A DNA stretch of 64,000 bases. It comes from an uncultured Prevotellaceae bacterium. GTDB taxonomy: Bacteria; Bacteroidota; Bacteroidia; Bacteroidales; Bacteroidaceae. Under the pieces are notes generated by a model, which was given only the letters and a program-made list of their open reading frames with translations, was not told the DNA's origin and searched no databases. How positions within the stretch are numbered: the stretch's first letter is position 1; every line of letters starts with the position of its first letter. Positions 8,978 to 16,073 of the stretch are shown here, piece by piece. The DNA is taken from assembly GCA_902771785.1 (NCBI GenBank), contig CACXYH010000006.1:56866-120865 (forward strand), given 5' to 3'. Position numbers and translations under genes: made by a program.

Positions 8978-9011
8978 AAGAAGACAACTCGTTTTGAGTT
9001 GTCTTCTTTTT
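8978..9011 (+). terminator. intrinsic terminator after nagB
   Basis: A perfect 13-bp stem (8978-8990 with 8996-9008), loop GTTTT, followed by a T-rich run. It separates nagB from the convergent TonB receptor gene. Confidence 0.85.
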
Positions 9012-9020
9012 ATTTGCCCG

Positions 9021-11072
9021 TCAGAAGCTGTACTTCGCTCCGAACACCAGCCAGCAGCCGGGCTGCGGCACGTTGCCATAGTCCACGTAGTCGCGGTTGT
9101 CAAGCAGGTTGTTGGCCTCGGCATAGAGCGTGTAGCGGGGCTGCTGCCACGACAGACGGGCATCGACCAGCGCGTAGGGGCGGTACGACTGCACCTGGCC
9201 GGCGAAGTCGGTGTAGGAGCCCACGCGGTCTTGCCAGCGCAGGTTCAGCCCGAGGTACAGCTGCCGCCAGGGGTTGGTCTGCAGGTTGCACACCAGCTTG
9301 TGCCTCAGATACTCCAGCGCATACTGCGACACGAGGTTCGGCTCCAGCTCCTTGTCCTGCGAGAGGTAGCTGTAGGACACCGTCAGCTGCTGCAGCGGCG
9401 AGCGGAACAGCTGCGCGAAGTTGAGCCGCAGGCTGCTCTCCACGCCGTAGGTGTTGATTTTCGTGTGGTTCACGCTCTGCCATGTGGCGGCGCTGCCCAG
9501 CGAGGTGTCCATAATCCAGTCTATCATGTTGCGGCCGTGATGATGGAAGAGCGACGCATGAAGGCTGAGGGCCTCGGTCTGGTAGTCGGCACCCACCTCC
9601 ACGGCCTGCATCTCCTCGGGCTTCAGGTGGCGGTCGGCGGCGTAGCCCTGCAGCTTGTAGTAGAGCTCGGTGAACGACGGCATGCGCAGCGACGAGTTGT
9701 AGCTGGCATAGACCTTCCACGCATCAGAGAGGCGCAGGCTGGCGTCGATGCCGGGGTAGAGCGTCATGTGCATGTCGGCCTGCGTGTTCTTCACCGCCAC
9801 GAAGCCGGCCGAGAGCGTCAGCTGCCGCAGCAGCAGGTTGTGCTCAAGGTGGGCTGAGATGTTGGTGCGCGAGAGCCCCAGCGTGTAGTCGCGGTCGGTG
9901 CCCGCAATGTGGTGTGGATGCGACAGCGGCTCGCCCAGGTTGCCGCTCACCAGCTCTTCCTGCCGCAGCTCGGCACCGAAGGCCGTGCGGCCTGCCGCCC
10001 AGTCGAAGTAGCTGTTCAGGTTGACGCCGTACACGTCGCACCTATTATAATTATACTTCATCACCTCGGGCTGGCCTCGGTAGCCCTCATAGCGGTCGCG
10101 GTGCTGAGTCCAGTAGAGCGAGGGACGGAAGCGCAGCGCTCCCTGCTTCGTAGCACCCTGAATGGCGCTGAAGAGCTTGGTGGTGTGCTCATACTGGTTG
10201 TCGGCCTGCCAGCGCGGCGAGGCATAGAACGTAGACGAGCCCCAGCCCTTGTCGGCAATGCCTAAGTGCCACGACAGGCTCACCTGCTCGTCGGCATAGC
10301 TGCCCTGATAGAAGGCCTTCGAGCCCGAGTAGTCGGTGTTCAGCCTGCCGTCCTTCGACCGCGAATAGCCGTCGCTGCGGGCATAGCTGGCTGAGAGACC
10401 TCCCCTGACCCCTCCGAAGGAGGGGAGCCGGAAGACGCCGTTGGCCTTGACGTAGCCGAACGAACCGCCCTCAAGTCCAATCTCCCCTCCTTCGGAGGGG
10501 CTGGGGGAGGTCACGATGTTGATGGCTCCCACCAGCGACGACGTGCCATAGGCACGCCCTGCGGGACCTTCGAGCACTTCCACCCGTACAATCTCGCTGA
10601 GCTGGCAGGGCAGGTCCATCACGTTGTGGCCTGTCTGCGGGTCGCAAATATTGATGCCGTTGAGCAGGATGATGATTTGCTCGCTCGTGCCGCCTCGGAT
10701 GGAGATGTCGGTCTGCGAGCCCAATGCGCCTCGCTGCCTCACATCTACGCCTACGGCCAGTTTCAGCAAATCGTTAATACTTTGTACTGACGCCTGCGCA
10801 ATCTCCTCGCGGCTCAGTACAGTGACCATTCTCGCCGCCTGACTCTGTGTCAGCGGTGCGCGGGAGCCGGTGACGCCAACGTCGGCCAGCCACACTTCTT
10901 TGTCTACCCCGGTGGTGTCGGCACCCTCTTCCTCACGGCTCAGTGTAGAGGCCGTGGCCGAAGAAAGCGTAGCCACGCTGAGCACGGAGATGACCACTTC
11001 GCGTCCCAGGCAGGCAAAGAGCGAGTAGCCCTTCCGCTGGAATTGGCGGAAGACGAGCACCTCGCGCTTCAT
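9021..11072 (-). CDS. TonB-dependent outer-membrane receptor (BtuB-like)
   Basis: About 683 residues. An unusual N-terminus (MKREVLVFRQFQRKGYSLFACLGREVVISVLSVATL) is followed by a plug domain with VTVLSREEIAQASVQSINDLLK and SIRGGTSEQIIILLNGI, then a 22-strand-type barrel ending in the aromatic terminus GAKYSF. There is no CarboxypepD-like or secretin N-terminal extension, so it is of the simple BtuB/FepA-like type. The plug resembles cobalamin/siderophore receptors, but substrate assignment is a guess. A start six codons earlier (11090) is possible. Two in-frame copies of a 31-bp palindromic element sit in the early barrel region. A terminator lies between it and the upstream SPFH gene, so it needs its own promoter, which I could not find. 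Confidence 0.85.
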   Translation of the reverse strand: MKREVLVFRQFQRKGYSLFACLGREVVISVLSVATLSSATASTLSREEEGADTTGVDKEVWLADVGVTGSRAPLTQSQAARMVTVLSREEIAQASVQSINDLLKLAVGVDVRQRGALGSQTDISIRGGTSEQIIILLNGINICDPQTGHNVMDLPCQLSEIVRVEVLEGPAGRAYGTSSLVGAINIVTSPSPSEGGEIGLEGGSFGYVKANGVFRLPSFGGVRGGLSASYARSDGYSRSKDGRLNTDYSGSKAFYQGSYADEQVSLSWHLGIADKGWGSSTFYASPRWQADNQYEHTTKLFSAIQGATKQGALRFRPSLYWTQHRDRYEGYRGQPEVMKYNYNRCDVYGVNLNSYFDWAAGRTAFGAELRQEELVSGNLGEPLSHPHHIAGTDRDYTLGLSRTNISAHLEHNLLLRQLTLSAGFVAVKNTQADMHMTLYPGIDASLRLSDAWKVYASYNSSLRMPSFTELYYKLQGYAADRHLKPEEMQAVEVGADYQTEALSLHASLFHHHGRNMIDWIMDTSLGSAATWQSVNHTKINTYGVESSLRLNFAQLFRSPLQQLTVSYSYLSQDKELEPNLVSQYALEYLRHKLVCNLQTNPWRQLYLGLNLRWQDRVGSYTDFAGQVQSYRPYALVDARLSWQQPRYTLYAEANNLLDNRDYVDYGNVPQPGCWLVFGAKYSF
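10397..10427. repeat. 31-bp palindromic element, copy 1, inside coding sequence
   Basis: GACCTCCCC, three variable bases, then the palindrome CCCCTCCGAAGGAGGGG and AG. Read in the receptor frame it encodes LPSFGGVRGG. The inverted partner lies at 10482-10512. Confidence 0.8.
10482..10512. repeat. 31-bp palindromic element, copy 2 (inverted)
   Basis: The reverse complement of this stretch differs from copy 1 at only the three bases between the two C-runs (CAG instead of TGA). In the receptor frame it encodes TSPSPSEGGEI. The copies face each other across 54 bp. Confidence 0.8.
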
Positions 11073-11101
11073 GAATTGTGGTTTGTACATAAAATATAAT
11101 T

Positions 11102-11131
11102 AAAAAAGGGGGGCAGCCATTGTGGCGCCCC
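11102..11131 (-). terminator. intrinsic terminator after SPFH gene
   Basis: On the minus strand GGGGC...GCCCC with inner CCA/TGG pairs, followed by six T. It lies 30 bp after the SPFH gene stop and just before the TonB receptor start. Confidence 0.7.
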
Positions 11132-11163
11132 TTCGCTGTCTTTCTTGTCAGCAGCCCTGATGC

Positions 11164-12111
11164 TTAGCTCTCGGCCTTGAACAGTTCCTTGATGCCGCCG
11201 ATGGAGCCCAGCAGGTTGGTGGCCTCGTAGGGCAGGTAGACGGTCTTGGTCTTGTCGCCCTCGGCCAGCTCCTGCATCATCTGGATGTACTTCTGAGCCA
11301 GCAGGTAGTTGGCGGGGTTGGTGCTCTTGCCCACGGCCTCGGTAATCAGCTCGATGGCCTTCGCTTCGGCCTCTGCCACGCGGATGCGAGCCTGAGCCTC
11401 ACCCTCGGCCTGCAGGATAGCCTCTTGCTTGGCAGCCTCGGCCTTGTTGATGATGGCCGTCTTCTCACCCTCGGAGGCCAGAATCTCGGCGGCTTTCTCA
11501 CCCTCCGACGTCAGGATCTGGGCACGCTTGTTGCGCTCGGCCTGCATCTGCTTCTCCATCGCATTCAGCACGGTGGCAGGAGGCGTGATGTCCTGCAGCT
11601 CCACGCGGTTCACCTTGACGCCCCACTTGTCGGTGGCGTCGTCGAGCACGGCCGACAGCTTCTTGTTGATGGTGTCGCGCGAGGTCAGCGTCTCGTCGAG
11701 CTCCAGTTCGCCGATGATGTTACGCAGCGTGGTCTGCGTCAGCTTCTCTATGGCGTTGGGCAGGTTGTTGATTTCGTAGGTAGCCTTGAACGGGTCTACA
11801 ATCTGGAAGTAGAGCAGGGCGTTGATTTCCGTCTGCACGTTGTCCTTTGTAATCACGTTCTGCTTAGGGAAGTCGTAGACCTGCTCGCGAAGGTCTATCG
11901 TCGTAGAGTACTGATAGCGTCCGTGGCTCAGCACTACAATCGACTTGGCGCGGTCGATGAAGGGAATAATGATGTTGATACCCGGCTGGAGCGTGGCATA
12001 GTAGCGTCCGAGCCGCTCCACAATCTTCGTTTCCGACTGAGGGATAATCACCAGTGCCATCTTGGCAAAGAGGATGACACACACTACGATTGCAATAAGT
12101 ACGTAAGACAT
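11164..12111 (-). CDS. SPFH/band 7 (stomatin-like, QmcA-type) membrane protein
   Basis: A 315-aa protein with one N-terminal membrane helix (YVLIAIVVCVILFAKMALVII). The SPFH domain follows (about 20-200: QSETKIVERLGRYYATLQPGI, VNRVELQDITPP), then a long Ala/Glu/Lys-rich coiled coil (EKQMQAERNKRAQILTSEGE, AEAKAIELI) and a hydrophobic/Tyr-rich C-terminal end. Family members form large ring oligomers on membranes and associate with NfeD-type proteins. The NfeD gene lies immediately upstream (27-bp gap), the classical stomatin operon partner arrangement, which supports a membrane microdomain role. Followed by a terminator. Confidence 0.9.
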   Translation of the reverse strand: MSYVLIAIVVCVILFAKMALVIIPQSETKIVERLGRYYATLQPGINIIIPFIDRAKSIVVLSHGRYQYSTTIDLREQVYDFPKQNVITKDNVQTEINALLYFQIVDPFKATYEINNLPNAIEKLTQTTLRNIIGELELDETLTSRDTINKKLSAVLDDATDKWGVKVNRVELQDITPPATVLNAMEKQMQAERNKRAQILTSEGEKAAEILASEGEKTAIINKAEAAKQEAILQAEGEAQARIRVAEAEAKAIELITEAVGKSTNPANYLLAQKYIQMMQELAEGDKTKTVYLPYEATNLLGSIGGIKELFKAES

Positions 12112-12138
12112 AATGTTGAGTTGTTTTGGGGTTATTAT

Positions 12139-12594
12139 TTATTGGGTTATTGTCTCTACGGTGATGATGGTGCTCTCGCGGCTGACCACCCGCACGTTGG
12201 TGCCCTCGGGTATGTCGGCCGTCTCGTTGGTCACCGCCTTCCAGAAGTCGCCGTCAATCTGCACGCGGCCATAGCTGTCGGCCTTGACCGTCTCGACCAC
12301 GCGCCCCTGTCGGCCCAGCAGCGCGTCGGCATTGCTCACGCGGTTGTCCTCGCCTTTGTGCAGATAGCGCTGTGCAAACGGGCGCACCCAGAAAAGGCTG
12401 ATGAGCGTGAATACGGCGAAAACTACCAGCTGCCAGTAGATGTTGCCGCCGAGGGCTGCCGTGATGCTGGCAAAGATAGCTCCGATAGAGAAGCAGATGA
12501 TGAAGAAATCGCCTGCTGTCAGTTCTAAGATCAGGCAGACGACGGCTATCACCGTCCACATCTGCCAAAGGTGTTGTGCTAAATACTCAATCAT
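12139..12594 (-). CDS. NfeD-family membrane protein
   Basis: A 151-aa protein. Residues 1-75 contain closely spaced hydrophobic segments (WTVIAVVCLILELTAGDFFI, IGAIFASITAALGG, WQLVVFAVFTLISLFWV). Residues 90-150 form the soluble OB-fold-like NfeD domain (GRQGRVVETVKADSYGRVQI, then GTNVRVVSRESTIITVE). This short form without protease domain pairs with stomatins, as here. It starts 42 bp after the stop of the HTH regulator gene on the same strand, so regulator, nfeD and SPFH genes may form one transcript. Confidence 0.88.
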   Translation of the reverse strand: MIEYLAQHLWQMWTVIAVVCLILELTAGDFFIICFSIGAIFASITAALGGNIYWQLVVFAVFTLISLFWVRPFAQRYLHKGEDNRVSNADALLGRQGRVVETVKADSYGRVQIDGDFWKAVTNETADIPEGTNVRVVSRESTIITVETITQ

Positions 12595-12636
12595 AACCTT
12601 CCTCTTGTTTAATGGATGTTTATAACTATCATGTGT

Positions 12637-13299
12637 CTATATCGACAGAATAAAGTCGTCCCAGTCTTTCGACGAGCCCTTGCGTCCGAACACTTTCGAG
12701 TAGAGCCGGCTGCGCGTGGTGGCTACGCTCTCCTTCGAGTGGGCGGTCAGCGTGGCGATGTCCTTGGGCTGCAGCCGCATCTTGATGAGCAGGCAGACGT
12801 TGTACTCCTGTTCGCTGATGCGGTAGAGGCTGTAGAGCTTCTCGGTGAAGCCCGTGTAGATGCTGTTGATGACCTGCGCCAGCTCGGTCCATTCCTTATG
12901 GGTGAGGCTGCGGCCCGTGTTCAGGCATTCCTGCACGCGCTGGTAGATGTCCGACGAGAAGATGACCGTCTCGGCCTGCTGGCGCTTCTCGTTCTCTATG
13001 CGCGCTACCTTATTATTATAGTCGAGCTTGGCCTTCTTCTCCTCGAGCTCCAGCCGCAGCATCGAGTTCTCGTCGCCAAGCTTCTTGATGAGCAGCTCCA
13101 GCTCGGCCATCTTCTGCTGGTTGGCCTCTATGTCGTACTCCTCCTGCATGGCGTGTGCCTTGGCCAGTCGCTCCTGCAGCGTCAGGATTTTGCGCCGGCT
13201 GTTCTGCACCGTCACCACGAAGAGGGCGATGTAGGTCACGCTGCCTATGATGATTAGGAACAGCTCGCGTTGGGTGAGTATGGTCAGCATTTCGTTCAT
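12637..13299 (-). CDS. membrane-anchored coiled-coil protein with C-terminal HTH (LuxR-like)
   Basis: 220 residues. One N-terminal membrane helix (LFLIIIGSVTYIALFVVTVQN) is followed by a cytoplasmic coiled coil (about 35-120: LTLQERLAKAHAMQEE, LELEEKKAKLDY). The C-terminal region ends with a LuxR/GerE-like helix-turn-helix (LSR-ISEQEYNVCLLIKMRLQPKDIATL...SVATTRSRLYSKVFG). It resembles the C-terminal half of Bacteroidota TPR-transmembrane-HTH regulators but has no sensor or TPR region. The start MNEMLTIL is chosen because it lies just behind the promoter; the longer frame would cross it. Target genes unknown; it may regulate the nfeD/SPFH genes behind it. Confidence 0.7.
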   Translation of the reverse strand: MNEMLTILTQRELFLIIIGSVTYIALFVVTVQNSRRKILTLQERLAKAHAMQEEYDIEANQQKMAELELLIKKLGDENSMLRLELEEKKAKLDYNNKVARIENEKRQQAETVIFSSDIYQRVQECLNTGRSLTHKEWTELAQVINSIYTGFTEKLYSLYRISEQEYNVCLLIKMRLQPKDIATLTAHSKESVATTRSRLYSKVFGRKGSSKDWDDFILSI

Positions 13300-13305
13300 C
13301 AAGTG

Positions 13306-13337
13306 CAAAGGTAGTAAGAAAAAGCGAATTACGCAAA
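13306..13337 (-). promoter_or_regulatory. promoter of HTH regulator gene
   Basis: On the minus strand TTTG (13334-13337) and TACCTTTG (13306-13313) are 20 bp apart, 7 bp before the start codon. Confidence 0.7.
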
Positions 13338-13387
13338 CTTTTCGGTTTGCAATAATTCGCATTCTCTTTGCGGGTTTGCAAAAGTTT

Positions 13388-14074
13388 TCAGCGCAGCCCT
13401 TGCATCTGGTGGCGGAACTCTTTGCGCAGGCGGCGTACGGCGCGGTTGCGTATCTGTCTGACGCGTTCGCGCTTCAGCCCCATGTCTTCTGCTATTTCTG
13501 CCATCGTCTCGCGTTCCTTCTCAATGCCGAAATAGGCGCACACCACCTGGCTCTCGCGCTCGTTCAGCGAGAGCAGCGCCCGTTCTACGGCCCGCTCCAG
13601 GTTGTGGTTGTAGGTACGCTCATCGGCATCGGCAGCATTGCCGTCGGCCAGCACGCTGAGCAGGCTCATGTTCGAGCGGCCGTTGAAGGGGGTGTCGAGC
13701 GAACGGGTGCCGCCGCTCTGCGTGGCCTCTACCCGCTGTTCGGCCGTCTCCTTGCCCAGCGCCTTCTCGATGGCCTGGCGAATGAACACTACGGCATAGT
13801 TGACGAAGCGCGTGCCTTTCGTGGCATCGAACTTGCCGGCAGCCTTGATGAGCCCCATGTTGCCTTCGCTCACGAGGTCGTCCATCGGAAGCCCCTTGCC
13901 CAGGTATTGGCGCGCAATGGCCACCACAAAGCGCAGGTTGGCCTCCACCAGCTTGTTCAGCGCTCGCTCGTCGCCGCCCTTGATGCGGGCCGAGAGCCGG
14001 CGCTCTTCCTCTTCGCTGAGCAGCGCTTCGCGTCCTATCTCGTCCAGGTATTTGTTCAGAATGCTGTCTTCCAT
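13388..14074 (-). CDS. divergent sigma-70 family factor lacking domain 3
   Basis: 228 residues. Region 1.2/2 aligns with the primary sigma of Bacteroidota (LNKYLDEIGREALLSEEEER, ANLRFVVAIARQYLGKGLPM, DLVSEGNMGLIKAAGKFD). Region 4 is intact with a C-terminal HTH (ERETMAEIAEDMGLKRERVRQIRNRAVRRLRKEF). Two departures stand out. The melting motif YAVWWIRQ of primary sigmas is YAVVFIRQ. The roughly 45-residue domain 3 is missing: the chain passes from IEKALGKETAEQR almost directly to SLDTPF, which aligns with the start of the 3.2 finger. It lies 6 bp behind the PdxA-like gene on the same strand, so the two are probably cotranscribed. It should act as an alternative factor, not the housekeeping sigma. 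Confidence 0.88.
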   Translation of the reverse strand: MEDSILNKYLDEIGREALLSEEEERRLSARIKGGDERALNKLVEANLRFVVAIARQYLGKGLPMDDLVSEGNMGLIKAAGKFDATKGTRFVNYAVVFIRQAIEKALGKETAEQRVEATQSGGTRSLDTPFNGRSNMSLLSVLADGNAADADERTYNHNLERAVERALLSLNERESQVVCAYFGIEKERETMAEIAEDMGLKRERVRQIRNRAVRRLRKEFRHQMQGLR

Positions 14075-14080
14075 ACGCTG

Positions 14081-15172
14081 TTATTCCTTCTTGGGCTCTT
14101 TCTTCTCTTTCTCATGCTCGCTCGAACGGAAGCGCACCTTCTCGCTGTCGTCGCGCTTCTCGTGGTAGAGCTTGGGCAGCGGGTTCTGCAGGGGCTCGTC
14201 GTAGTTCCTGCGGTTGCGCGTGGCATCGATGGCCATGTAGATGGCATGCAGCAGGGGCAGGGCGCTGACCTTGGTCTGGCCTGCCTGCTCGAAGCAGCTG
14301 TCTACGGCAGGAGCCGTCACCACCAGCGGCAGACCGGCGGTGAAGTCGACGCTGCCTTCGCTCACCAGCGTCTTGAAGGCGGTCATGCCCTGGTCGTAGT
14401 ACATGGCCAGCACGCCGTCGAAGCGCAGATACTGGCCGGTGCCGAAGAACTCGTCGGCAGGGTAGGGGCCGAAGGCCTGGATGCCCTGTTCGGCCAGCTC
14501 GGCAACGGCAGGCGCAATGATGGTCTGCTCTTCTTCGCCCAGTTGGCCGTCCTCGTCGGCGTGCGGGTTCAGGGCCAGCACGGCGATGCGCGGACTCGAG
14601 AGCGTCAGGTCGCGGCGCAGGCTCTGATGCATGAGCTGGGCCTTCTCCACGATTTTCTGCTTCGTGATGGCTTCGGGCACGTCCTTGATGGCCACGTGGT
14701 TGGTCACCAGCGCCACGCGCAGGTCGTCGCTGCAGCGCACAACGAGGGGCTGCTGCCTGGCGTTGAGGCGCTTCTGCAGGAACGACGTCGGGTCGAAGTT
14801 GGCCGTGGGAGCCATGACCAGTGCGTCGTAGACGCCCTTCTCATAGTCGGCCATGGCCTGCTCCAGTGCCTTGCGGGCTGCTTCGGCCGACTCTTGCGTA
14901 GGCTGTCCCATGTCCACCTTCACTTCTTCGTCGAAGCAGTTCAGCAGGTTCAGCCGTCCGTCCTTAGCCTCCTCGGGGCTGTTGATGATGGTAAACTGTG
15001 TTTCTATGCCCAGTGCCTTGGCGTGATAGGCTGCCACCTTGGGCGAGCCGTAGACAATGGGCGTGCATAGCTCCAGCATAGTGGGATCTTCAAAGGCCCT
15101 GAGAATGAGCTCGTAGCCTGTCCCGTTGGTGTCGCCGTGGGTGATGGCAACACGGATTTTCTGATTCTCCAT
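14081..15172 (-). CDS. pdxA: divergent PdxA-like (4-hydroxythreonine-4-phosphate dehydrogenase family) protein
   Basis: 363 residues. Family fold markers are clear: VAITHGDTNGTGYELI at the N-terminus, LRVALVTNHVAIKDV (H159, first metal ligand), LALNPHADEDGQLGEEE (H204, second ligand) and VLAMYYDQGMTAFK. Genuine PdxA oxidises 4-phosphohydroxy-threonine in vitamin B6 synthesis. Several residues of the E. coli enzyme are missing. The third metal His in YHDQG is Tyr (Y259). The Lys and GHTE segments after about residue 120 are replaced by APTANFDPTSFLQKR. The DHGTA motif is absent (APAVDSCFEQ). The C-terminus is charged and probably disordered. It may be a lineage-specific PdxA or a relative with another substrate. 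The gene symbol marks family, not proven function. Confidence 0.8.
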   Translation of the reverse strand: MENQKIRVAITHGDTNGTGYELILRAFEDPTMLELCTPIVYGSPKVAAYHAKALGIETQFTIINSPEEAKDGRLNLLNCFDEEVKVDMGQPTQESAEAARKALEQAMADYEKGVYDALVMAPTANFDPTSFLQKRLNARQQPLVVRCSDDLRVALVTNHVAIKDVPEAITKQKIVEKAQLMHQSLRRDLTLSSPRIAVLALNPHADEDGQLGEEEQTIIAPAVAELAEQGIQAFGPYPADEFFGTGQYLRFDGVLAMYYDQGMTAFKTLVSEGSVDFTAGLPLVVTAPAVDSCFEQAGQTKVSALPLLHAIYMAIDATRNRRNYDEPLQNPLPKLYHEKRDDSEKVRFRSSEHEKEKKEPKKE

Positions 15173-15182
15173 ATCTTTTCTT

Positions 15183-16073
15183 TTATTTGATAGTGTATAG
15201 TGCGGCTTCCAGCCGTCTCATCAAGTTTCGTTTCTTCTGTTCCGGCGCGTAGACGAAGGCCATGGCCGTGGTGACGCTGTCGCCCCTCAGCAGCGAGTGG
15301 CTCACGTAGGGGCCGCCCATGGCGTCGCCCTGCATCTCCCATAGGCCGCGCATCAGCAGTCTGTCGTCTGCCGTGCGGGCGGTGCTCTGTGCCAACTGCA
15401 TCCACATGCCCTCGCGCTCTCCGGGAATGTTGGCCTTCAGCAGGCTGTCGGCCTTTGTCAGCAGCTGTTGCTCGTCCAGGGTGCTGGCCGCATAGCGGAA
15501 CACACAGATGTTCTGCATGCCTTGCGCTGCACCGTTCGACAGCCAGAGGAAGTCGCTTCCCCGCTTCGTCTTGTCCAGGTCGGCCGGCACCCATAGGCGG
15601 TATCCGAACTGTTCTCTGACGAGGGCTTCGGCCTGCGCGTTGTGCTTCTGCCTCAGGCTGGCGATGCCGTTGTTGAGCTCAGCCCGCGTCAGCAGCTCTG
15701 CTATCTTGCCTACATGATACTGGCGGGCCCCCTCGGGCATCGTGATGCTGATGAGCATCTGCGGTTCGGCGAAGGCGTTGCGCTCGTATTGCAGCCGGGC
15801 GGTGTCGCCCGTCGTCACCACAATCAGGTTGCGGGCGTAGCGGGTGCTCTGCGTCAGTCCGTCGGCGGTGAAGGTCGATACCTCGAACATCGGCTCCTGC
15901 TGTGGCAGTCCCTCTACGACGAGGGCTCGCAGTTGCGAGGCCAGCGCCTCGTTGGCTACTGCGTCCTTGCCCGTGATGAGCACCTCGTAGGCGCGCCCTC
16001 CACTTCGGGGAAGTCCGCTTTCGGTGCAGGCCGCAAGCACCGCGAGCATCAGTATGAGCACGCTATGCTTCAT
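15183..16073 (-). CDS. DUF4837 family lipoprotein
   Basis: A 296-aa protein starting MKHSVLILMLAVLAACTESG, a lipoprotein signal with lipobox LAAC, so it is anchored in the outer or inner membrane. The body has the DUF4837 character: GRAYEVLITGKDA near the N-terminus, ARNLIVVTTGD, FGYRLWVPADLDKTKRGSDFLWLSN, and a C-terminal LLRGDSVTTAMAFVYAPEQKK. Function unknown; the family is confined to Bacteroidota and common near metabolic operons. Its start overlaps the end of rlmN by 11 bp, and it precedes pdxA by 10 bp, giving a likely operon rlmN-DUF4837-pdxA-sigma. Confidence 0.82.
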   Translation of the reverse strand: MKHSVLILMLAVLAACTESGLPRSGGRAYEVLITGKDAVANEALASQLRALVVEGLPQQEPMFEVSTFTADGLTQSTRYARNLIVVTTGDTARLQYERNAFAEPQMLISITMPEGARQYHVGKIAELLTRAELNNGIASLRQKHNAQAEALVREQFGYRLWVPADLDKTKRGSDFLWLSNGAAQGMQNICVFRYAASTLDEQQLLTKADSLLKANIPGEREGMWMQLAQSTARTADDRLLMRGLWEMQGDAMGGPYVSHSLLRGDSVTTAMAFVYAPEQKKRNLMRRLEAALYTIK

